Source: Cycas panzhihuaensis
Taxonomy: Eukaryota; Cycadophyta
DNA: 64,000 nucleotides
Assembly (NCBI GenBank): GCA_023213395.1
Contig: CM041465.1
Span: 131,075,741-131,139,740, forward strand
Direction: 5' to 3'
The notes under the pieces are model-generated. The model saw nothing but the letters and a program-made list of their open reading frames with translations, searched no databases and was not told where the DNA came from. The position numbers and the translations under genes were made by a program. Below, one piece after another: positions 55,279 to 64,000 of the stretch. How positions within the stretch are numbered: the first letter of the stretch is position 1; the number at the start of each line of letters is the position of its first letter.

Positions 55279-56500
55279 ATTATTAGAGGTGGACTAATTT
55301 TACTTAAAAATAACGTGTATTTGCAATTTTGTATTGGTTCATTCTTAGATATAAATTTTCACAAGCACCACATTTGAAATGTTATTTAAATTAGATGTGC
55401 CATATTTTTATTTCAAGGGGAAATTTTTTAAAATTTGTTTGAAGCTTGTATTTGTTGGGAAAATTTTTTGTACAGATTTCTTAAAACTACTTTGGAAGAG
55501 CTGAGTGTTGGAAAAATTTTCAAATTGTAGAGTAGTGCCAAGGTGACATTGAGCTTGGGCTCAAAGTCACTTACATGGGAAATTGTGTTGAGAGAAAGAG
55601 AACCAAGCTATGAGGGACACATATGAGTGTAAAAAATAATCCAACATAGAGCTAAGGGTAGAAATGCCCATGTAGGAAATACATAGATACTAACAATATA
55701 TAGTTATATACACCACATTAGAAGTAAGAGGAAATGTTAGAGGATTAGTGACTGGAGTAAACCTATTGAAAATTCAAAAACCTATGAAGGGGCTATGACA
55801 ATTTAAAAATGTAAATGCAATCCTAGTATAGAGACATTGAAGGAATGGAAAGCAACCCAAATGCTAAGAGGAGCCATAGAAATCTTTCAAAATTATTGGG
55901 TGAGCTAATACAACCCATGTAGAGCTTGGAGTGGATCAATGGACATCGATGGCTTAAGAGATATCAAATGGTATTAGCCAATGATCGTGGGAGTATGGGA
56001 GAGCTAAATGCTTCACGTGGAACTGTGTGTCTCATATTCCAAGAAAAATTTTGAATTTGAAATTAAATTTTAAAGGGGCGGCATTATTACAAGTTGACAA
56101 ATCTAATTCAAGGTTATATTTTAAATCCCCCCTTAAAACAATCAAAATGTACATGGTTAATTAAATCATTTTATATACTTTTTGGAGTCTAAAACTTTTA
56201 TTCCCCAAGTGTTTAGCCCCTATTTATATAGAGAAAAAGGGATAGCTTCATTTTTGACCCCGTACAATACTATTTTAAAATTCTAAAGACATAGTTAAAC
56301 TTGTAACAAGGTTTCCTTTTTTTTTTTGGGGGGGGGGGGGGGGGGTCACATGTTCAATTTTTAGTACTCTGCATGGTGATTAATTATTTATTGTTTTATT
56401 TTGGAACTTTGTGTAATGACCAAAGCCTAAAATGATAATATATTATTTAAAAATAAATCTTTTCTAATTTGCTTGTGTTATTTAATACTACTTGTTATGT
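55279..56500. other. AT-rich spacer with T11G18 run
   Basis: I see no gene or element edge. A T11 run followed by 18 G occupies 56317-56345. Confidence 0.5.
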
Positions 56501-57329
56501 TTTTGTGTGTTATGTGTTTCTAAATTTTTCAAAAAATGTTTAGTAGAAATGTTTTTAGCTCTTTCATAGAGAAACTCATAAGTGTTGAAAATGATAACAT
56601 ATAGAAGCATCAAGTAGAAAACTTATTGATGATAAATGGCTTATGAAAGTATGTTGAAGCAAAAGTTATTAAGAATGTCACATTTATCATTACATAGGTA
56701 AATTTTGATACAAATGATAGTCGAATTAGAGATTATTAATCTATCAATCAATGGTGACTTAATATAAAATTTTAAAAATCCTATAACACTTAAAAATGCC
56801 TAGGACACAATGGTTTCTCTATTTGAGTCTAAGAATGATGTAAGGGTAATGATATTAAGGAATTAATTATATAATTTTAAGTTAACCAAATCAGTGTCAC
56901 AAATTAATTAAGTACCATCGAAAATACTATCACTAATAGGGAGTTGATTATCTTAGTATTGAGAAGTTTTCTTAAGATATATGAAAGGTTTTTTTTCTTT
57001 TGTTTAAGTTTAATGATGACAAATAAACTTAACACTACTACTTTTAACGATTTGAGGGTTTTGTATTATAGAATGAATAGTTGCTTAAAGAGAATGATAA
57101 AGGAGGATCTTTTGGTATGTTTGTAGTAAACTTTAAAGGGAAAAAGTCTTTCATCCCAAAGAAGAAGAAAGTTTCCAAATAATAAAATGTTTAAGAGAAA
57201 GTTACTAAAGGACATGACAAATCAAAGTTGTGTTAACACTTAAGGAAGAACTATCAGAATCTTGAGAGAAAAAAGCAGTAATCAGGTCACATCTCTAGTT
57301 GCTCATTAGGTGAAAAGACTAAGAAACTC
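56501..57329 (+). pseudogene. Copia gag remnant (second copia relic)
   Basis: Broken plus-strand text with KLNTTTFNDLRVLYYRMN near 57030, where gag carries its helical segments, then KKSFIPKKKKVSK and a Lys-rich region near 57145. Frames are short (60 codons at 56944-57126). Assigned from position directly upstream of a copia protease. Confidence 0.5.
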
Positions 57330-57720
57330 TTTGTTGTAGCATAGGAGATCGATAATTTTGATGAGATGTGATATATTGACTAAGGCATAACTAGACATAT
57401 GATTGGTAAATTATAGTGGTTTAGACATGTGGGAAGCAACTTATCAAGTGGAAACACTTACTAATCATATAGTGCTAAAAGTGGAAGGAATTGGAAAGGT
57501 TCTTATCATTACACTTAACAACGAGTATTATTGCATTAAAGATATACTATGTGTTCTAAGTCTGAAGAACTTGATATTTATTAGTGAGATTGAGGGTAAT
57601 AACATTATTGTTCATTTTGAGTATGACAAACATATTATTAGATATTATAAAAGGAAAATTATAGTTGTAGAGTCAAAGAGGATGGGTTTTATAGGGTAAA
57701 GGGTAAATCTTTAAATCAAA
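57330..57720 (+). pseudogene. Copia protease remnant
   Basis: YID, a TAA in place of the usual Ser, then GITRHMIG near 57365-57405 is the copia protease site. Frame 57403-57699 continues LDMWEATYQVETLTNHIVLKVEGIGKVLIITLNNEYYCIKDILCV, NLIFISEIEG and IVVESKRMGF, the end of the protease domain. It is related to the fragment at 34580-34871. Confidence 0.75.
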
Positions 57721-58449
57721 GAGCCCTCACTATAGATGTAGTACAAAAAAAATAGTCATCACATGAAAGGATGGGATATTTACATTATTCTTATCTTAAT
57801 TAATGTTTAAATCAAACATGGTATATGGTCTTCCCAAACTCCCAGTTAGAAATAATTTATATGAACCTTACATATGGGGAATACAACACTGAGAGAAATT
57901 TGAAAAGGGTAAATTTTAAAGAGAAAAAGAAAATGTAAGCAATCCACTCTAACATATGTGGTTCAATGCCAACTGCATCACTTAGAGGTGTAAAATACTT
58001 TCCCACCTATGCTAATGATTTCTCCAAAAATGTTTGGGTTTATCCCATAAAGGAGAAGTCCCAAACTTTTGATATTTTTAAGGAATTCAAGGAGAAAGTA
58101 TAATATAAATGTTGTTTAAGTTTGAAAATATTCATATGAGATAATGGAAGAGAATATATCTCCAAAAATTTTAAACAGTATTGTAAAGATCTTTGTGTCT
58201 AAAAATAGTTGATAATAATGTATACATCATAGTAAAATGGAGTCATGGAAAGAATGAATAGAACTATGATAAAAAAAAGGCAAGTCCATAATAAAAGAGA
58301 ATTTTATCAAAATCCTTTTAGATAAAGATTATGTGAATAACAACTTGTCTAATAAACAGAAGTTCCATAAGGCAACTTAGAATGTTATATTAGAGGAAGC
58401 ATAATTAGGCAAAAAGCTAACTATGAGCCATCTAAGAACCTTTTGGTGC

Positions 58450-58488
<39 letters not shown>

Positions 58489-58760
58489 CTATAAAAAAAA
58501 GAGACACAAATTCAATAATAGAAGTTGCAAGCATATTTTTGTTAGGTATAATGAAGAAAACAAAGAGTACCAAATATATGAATTGAAGACCAAAAAGGTG
58601 CATACAACTTGTGATGTCATCCTTGGAGAAGGTGATAATGAAATAGACCTAAGTTCTTTGTAATTAAATCAAGACAAGGGGAAATAGATTGAAGAATAAC
58701 TAGAATGTGGTTCTTTGAGGGAGATTGTCATGTTAGATATAAAACCAATTTTCGAGCAAA
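57721..58760 (+). pseudogene. Copia integrase remnant with microsatellite
   Basis: Near 57970-58070 the text around 'LRGVKYFPTYANDFSKN' fits the integrase core start (usual F-x-D-D-F-S). Frame 58454-58663 gives RYNEENKEYQIYELKTKKVHTTCDVILGEG, the integrase C-terminal region, closely similar to 43700-43800. A (TG)16 tract interrupts the protein just before it (58455-58487). Ends near 58740 without an RT. Confidence 0.7.
58455..58487. repeat. (TG)16 microsatellite
   Basis: Pure TG run inside a copia integrase remnant. It produces the Cys-Val repeat frame at 58454-58663 and its reverse Thr-His frame. Confidence 0.95.
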
Positions 58761-60440
58761 ATTCGATACTCATGTTGTTTTGGACAATGGAAAAATAGGA
58801 ACATATGCTTATTCTAATATGAAGAATGCAGAAACACATCACTAAAAGATCACACATAAAAATACATATTAGAAAATAGTGTGAATTGGTAAGATGTGAT
58901 GCTTACTAAGGAGATACTCAGGTTCAAAAATCATAAGAGCAAGTCACTTCACAGAGAAATAGTTTGACCGATGTCCATTACTGCAAAGATAGTAGTATGA
59001 CCAAAGTACGTTGAGTGTCCACTAGTTGTACGATGGTGGTATAAACTCCAAGCATGGCTAGTACAAAAGTAGTATGAAAACCTGGATCCCAGGGGTCCCC
59101 CTTCCTTCAGAACTTTGTACCAAGGGTGGCTAGAGGTTCTCCTCTAGATATTAAAAAAAAAAATAGTAAAGAAAACTAAAAAATAACTCTTAAGGAACAT
59201 ATATCAAGATACGTTTCTAAAAGAGATACACACAAAATGAAATGCGTGCAGAATGCATAGAAGGGAATACATAGAATACACACCTAAAATTGAGTCGTAT
59301 ATTCCATATATGATGACATCATCCATAGGCATATATACATATAGTTGTATAGATGAAATATATGGTAATTAATTGATTGTAATAAGGAATTAAATGAAGA
59401 GTGACTTTGTTATAAAAAGGAATGGTTATGACCACAACTCATAATTATTCCTCTAAAAGGCATATAATTTAGTATTTATTGGAGCTTATTTTATCATTTT
59501 GGTGTGAAAGCCAAGTTATTTAATCTGATGATACATTTTCAGGTGTATAGGAATGAATATTAAAGCATGTGTTGTGAATCATGATGGAATGCAATAGAAT
59601 GCATTCATTTTCAATGATGCGAAGGACATTGACAATATTATTGCTTAATATAGTAATGAGTTATGTGGAATATTATGTATCTTATGTATAATGATTATTG
59701 AGTTATGATTATATATTGAATGATTTATTATAATCTTAATACTATAAAAATAATTTAATATTATAATATCTATGTAAAGAATGATGAAATATATACTATT
59801 GTGAGATCAATATGGGAAGAGTGATAACCTAACTATGTTGACCAAACCCTAACTAGACTATCAAAAAGTGATCCCCTTGACAAATGTATTCTCATAAGGG
59901 TAGTGAGAAGTCAACATTGGTTTCGTTGCCTATGCCCACTGATGAGAGGTTAGGCCAAGAGTTTCATAAGTGTATTATGCTCAAAGACCAAGGAACCTTT
60001 GTAGCAAATCTTTTAATAGCCAAGGGACCTTCCAATACCATAAAAGAGGCTTTCAAGAGTAGGAAAGTCACCCAAAAGAACTTAACCTAAGGGATTAAGG
60101 GATTCAAGCATACAAAGGGCTTTAAGATGGTCAAAAGAAGCCAAATTAAGAAGGGTTAGGAGGTTAAGCCTCAATAATAATAATGAGACTAAGGGACAGT
60201 CTATTAAGGAATCTAAGGCAAGTGGAGCTTAGACACCCTAGGAGTAAGAACTTGAGAGATATGGAGAACAAATGGTAATAATATTTACCTCAATTATATC
60301 CGATATCATTAGCCCAAAAAAGGAGAAAATTTTAAATGAAGATAATCTAGAATAAAATAATACTTCATAAAAAAAAGAAAAAAAAGATAAAACACTAGGG
60401 TAGGTGGAAGATGTTAACAATATACACACTTAATATACTA
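58761..60440. other. AT-rich region without recognised gene
   Basis: Contains an open 68-codon frame at 59884-60090 (MYSHKGSEKSTLVSLPMPTDERL...), protein-like but not recognised. No LTR edge or RNA gene found. The rest is stop-rich. Confidence 0.4.
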
Positions 60441-60778
60441 AAAATAAAATGAAGAATAATAAAGCTAATACAAATCTCAAATTAATCTCTTTATGTATTC
60501 AAAAATGAGTGTGTCCATATAATAATAGCATGCATGCATTACATAAAATAGGAATACGATGAGTTAATTATGTAGGGTGATACATGACACCTTGTATAAT
60601 CAATATACAAAAATATTATTAAAAAATATCTGCATAATAGACTCCATATATATAGAGCTCACAATATTAAGTTGCGACTCATAACAACTATGAAAAAAGG
60701 ACCCTTAACATGCACTAACATAATGTAATCAATTAAACATTTAACATTTAACCCAAAATTAAACATTATCTTCCAACA
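60441..60778 (-). repeat. Possible copia 3' LTR start, minus strand
   Basis: On the minus strand TGTTGGAAGATAATG at 60778 follows a purine-rich ATAGAGGGA (60787-60779), just downstream of a copia RNase H remnant, as expected for a 3' LTR. The far end was not located; 60441 is only a guess. Confidence 0.35.
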
Positions 60779-60889
60779 TCCCTCTATAATTTTTAATTTT
60801 TATAATAAAAAATTATATCAAATAAAATAATATTGATGTCTATATAAAGATAACACCATCCAGTAGATCACATGGGTGACCAGTCACTG

Positions 60890-61180
60890 TGTCCTCTGGA
60901 CGTATATGGTATTTAGAACTTTGTCTTTAAATTATCTTTGATGTATCAACTCTTAAATCTAGCAATAATATTTAATATTAATATGTTTCATTCTACTTTG
61001 TAAAACTGGATTCCTTATCATCTCTATAGTATTCTAATTATCACATTAAATCTCTATAAGTTCATTTTCATTTTGATGTAGATCTTGCAGTATCTCTCTT
61101 AAGTAAACTATTTCATGAATTTTTGTTTCAAATTCTTTGTATTTTGCATTAAGTTTATCATTCTATATAACTTGAGATCT
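60890..61180 (-). pseudogene. Copia RNase H remnant, minus strand
   Basis: Minus-strand text KYKEFETKIHEIVYLREILQDL (E region) near 61150-61085, then CDN and NTIEMIRNPVLQSRMKHINIKYY near 61045-60970. These match the copia RNase H blocks E-Y...L-x-x-L-L and C-D-N...A-I...N-P-V-x-H-x-R-x-K-H-I. Interrupted by stops. It leads into the polypurine-like tract at 60787. Confidence 0.7.
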
Positions 61181-62686
61181 TGTCATTCTCTTGTCAAAAT
61201 TTATATCAAGAACCAAAAATCAACAACAGAAACTGGTAACTTTTTCATAAAATATTAGCAAATAGTTCCACAATAGCAAACTAGCACAACATGATCACTT
61301 TACAATTGGTAACACACGTATACAAACTCAATAAAATCATCTCAATTGACAAACCTACAACACTTCAGCAGCATACTTAACTTCACCTTTTTACTGGATC
61401 TTAACTAGCTCTAATACCATCTTAGAAATTTTAAATTTACTCTAATAACACGTTAAAATTCTTACATAAACTTTAATATTATGATAAAAGAATAATTGAT
61501 AGAATAACAATAAATAAAATATAAATAAATAAATAATATAGTGTAATAAGTGTAATACATGTAATAAGTACAATACAAGGATCATAAATAATATTGTGAG
61601 ATACCTTTATTTTATTGACTTTTTAAAACATTGTAATATATAATATAATCTTATATACAAATGATAATGTGATGATGTCTTTATATAGTATAATTTTTTT
61701 TTTGTATGGGGCCCACTACTTTTATGGCTTATATAAATAAATGTGCATTACCTATATTATCTTTGTATTTTTCTCTAATACATCATTATTCTAATAACAA
61801 ATTTATTTAGTTAAAATAAATTTAACAGACTTATCAGATGCTTTTATAGTCTGATGTTCAAGCTACTAAACTAAAAATTAATCCTAAAAATAACTTAAAG
61901 GATATTAAAACCTTGATTATGATTTTTAATCCCTACCCATTTAAGATTTTTACACCTTCTACTCTTGCCATTAGAAAATAAGCTTTGTCTGTTTATTCCT
62001 TAGTGAATGATTTAAAGAGCATTTTATTGAGGATGTCACATGACAATGTTTTAGAGTATTAACTTTTATAGAAGCATAATTACCTTTAATCATTTAGAAT
62101 TTAATCATTAAAAACTCACTCTCAAATTTTATCTTTTGATTTATCAATCATTGCATTTGATGTCATCATGTTACTTAATCTTAGACTATAAATTATCTAA
62201 GCTATCACAAATGAATCACTAGTCCAATTAGTAATCATTGATGATGGTTCCTTGCTTAACCTGCTTCCCTTATGAAAGCTCTCTAACTTAAAAAGTTGGA
62301 TAAAAGTTTTACACCAATCAAAGGGTTCGATGTAGTTAAATGTTCATTCATGGGTAAATTTTACAATCTTCCTATCATGTTTGAGAGTAAAATGTATGAA
62401 AATTATAATGAAGTTGTTGATATAACATTAGACTATATCATCCTTTTAGGTTGAGGTTGTTATTTGATAAAATTTAATTTATATATGGTGACTAGGTTAA
62501 ATATATCAAATTATCAAAATTTTGTTTGGAAATAACTAATGAAAACATAAACCTATAAATTATCTTATTTTTAGACATTAAACATAAATAAAGTTTGAAG
62601 GACATACACAAAGTTTGAAGGATATGGGACTTTTGATTTACGAATGTATGCCTCTTAAAGAAGCAGAGTTATATTTATCACCTTAG
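61181..62686. other. AT-rich region, one primer-site-like motif
   Basis: No gene recognised. At 61410-61426 the minus strand reads ATGGTATTAGAGC, near a tRNA-iMet primer site. A TATA-rich stretch to its right, up to 61826 (minus start TGTTAAATTTA), could be the matching LTR. The pairing is unproven. Confidence 0.3.
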
Positions 62687-63002
62687 TGTTGGGTATAATA
62701 CCCAATTACATGTTTATTCCCATTCACACACTCTCTAGTTTATTTATATTTTATATTTGAGGCCTTCTTAAGTTGTATGGCACATAGAAATGTGTGTCAG
62801 CCCACAACAAGTTGACTAATGAGGGTTCTCACACGTGATGAGTTGTACTATAAGTATATACATCATCTTCTTTCTAACTTAAAAATTGGTCATTCTTCTA
62901 TTTCATTGTATTAACATGTACATGATTCATCTCTATTATATCCTATTACCTTATCATTCACTTACCCATTTCATCTATTATGTGCATGGTAGATTCATTT
63001 CA
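62687..63002 (+). repeat. Copia-type LTR
   Basis: Begins TGTTGGGTATAATACCCAA, with a short palindrome (TTGGGTATAATACCCAA), has a TATA-like ACTATAAGTATATAC near 62847, and ends TTTCA at 63002, five bases before a primer site. About 316 bp. The 3' partner would lie beyond the window. Confidence 0.7.
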
Positions 63003-63007
63003 TAATA

Positions 63008-63020
63008 TGGTATCAAAGCC
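63008..63020 (+). other. Primer binding site of right-edge copia
   Basis: TGGTATCAAAGCC, one base from TGGTATCAGAGCC, shortly after the LTR. Confidence 0.75.
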
Positions 63021-64000
63021 ACGATTTATTTTCTAACATTTGCTATCATAATTAAGATGCCCAACCCAACATTTAGTATTAAAGCCTCCATCTTATTTCC
63101 CAATATTTGATATTAGAGCCCAAGATTTGAATCCTTGAGGGTAATATTTTAAAGCCTATTTTTTAGATTTATTAAAGCCTTGTCAAACTATTTAGGAACC
63201 TAATTTTATGCTTGATTAGTGACTTGTTTTTTAGTCCTTTTCCATGATATCTAAATATATTTTCTGTTATATTTTATGTATAATGTTGGGACTATTTTTA
63301 TTATTATTTGAGATAAACTTAGAGTTGTTTTATCATTATTTTCAATTATTTTGTGAGGTTGTTTTGAAGTTTATTTAAAGTTCTTTTTTTTATGTTGTTA
63401 TAAGGTTGTTTGAAGCCTATTTTGAAGAAGTTTGAAAGCTATGTAGAATCTGCTAAATAAAAATTTTTTAAAGATGTTTTTACTATAGAAAATTAAGCAA
63501 ACAAACACCAGTTACAAGCCTAATCACCCTACAGTTGATATGAGTCTATTGTCTTTAAAAAAAATATAATGGTTGATTACTAGACTTAATATGGAGGCTT
63601 TTGCAGGTGTCCTAACATAAGGATCTATTACCAGATCTAAGGAATAATGTAAGAAAAAAGGTATGCCTTCTACTAGCATATGCTTAGTAGTAAATATTAA
63701 AAAAATATATCAGGTTTCCTCTACTTAGTTTGTAGATATGGAATTTATTTGTACTAGAGAAAATATAAGTGTTGTAACCTACTATATGGTGATTAAACTC
63801 ATATTTTTTAGTGATATGTTGTGGAGAGAAGAGTAATGCCCTTAACATATCTCTGTAAGAAGATATGTATATGCCAAAATAAAATTAAATATTCATTACT
63901 ATCCCTACTTTCGAATAAATACTTGACTTTATTAGGAAGGGCATATCCTCATGACTAATATATTAACCTTAATGGACATATTGGAGTCTCTAATGATGGT
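63021..64000 (+). other. Leader and start of right-edge element
   Basis: AT-rich with repeated 'cccaacatttagtatt' and 'cccaatatttgatatt' units near 63061-63120. No open frame of length and no recognised gag text up to the window end. Confidence 0.4.

Noticed and set aside
56317-56345. T11G18 considered as a polypurine tract or telomere-like repeat
   Set aside because: No LTR start (TG...) with a partner follows and there is no repeating telomere unit; treated as a homopolymer junction.
58421-58663. Frames with Cys-Val or Thr-His runs
   Set aside because: Produced by the (TG)16 tract; only the part after it is real integrase text.
1-64000. CRISPR arrays, rRNA, tRNA genes, bacterial-type operons, intact host genes
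   Set aside because: No regularly spaced short repeats, no cloverleaf or rRNA text recognised. tRNA-like strings are retroelement primer sites only. No multi-exon host gene could be supported.

Overview
The window is plant nuclear DNA made almost entirely of decayed, nested retrotransposons. Evidence: Ty3/gypsy elements of the Tat lineage and of the chromovirus type, Ty1/copia pol remnants, an L1-type LINE carrying an RNase H, and tRNA-iMet-type primer sites beside several LTRs. I recognise no intact host gene, rRNA, tRNA or CRISPR array. The species cannot be named from the sequence; a seed plant with a repeat-rich genome fits. All domain calls were read by eye from translations.

Region 1 (1-20537). 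A Tat-type LTR fragment (1-1933) abuts a copia RT fragment (1934-2650). Next comes a large minus-strand Tat element (2651-20537) with about 3 kb LTRs. Its order from its own 5' end is LTR, gag, protease (PR), RT, RNase H, integrase, then a long 3' region and the 3' LTR. The 3' region holds two oddities. One is an antisense ORF resembling the plant mobile domain followed by a Gly-rich stretch and a coiled coil. The other is a second, archaeal-like RNase H downstream of integrase.

Region 2 (20538-26568). A chromovirus with 381 bp LTRs (about 97% identical by hand alignment), primer site, gag, PR, RT, RNase H, integrase, chromodomain and polypurine tract. Its left flank is the cut Tat LTR and its right flank is copia gag. 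It has no target duplication, so this is a rearrangement or an assembly join.

Region 3 (26569-34579). A very indel-rich copia element with a 3' LTR, a second related LTR copy, a strikingly G-poor tract (32461-33120), and AT-rich sequence with an unidentified coding remnant.

Region 4 (34580-55278). A five-element nest. A plus-strand copia element is the host. A 5'-truncated L1 LINE inserted into its protease (16 bp target duplication), and a chromovirus inserted into the LINE. Separately, a Ty3/gypsy element inserted into the copia RT (near-perfect 5 bp duplication) and itself carries a deleted chromovirus-family element (perfect 5 bp duplication GAGTT).

Region 5 (55279-64000). AT-rich sequence with another copia gag/PR/integrase remnant, a minus-strand copia RNase H remnant, and a copia-type LTR with primer site near the right edge.

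Every reasonably complete element has stops plus losses of catalytic residues in RT and/or integrase, so none looks autonomous.
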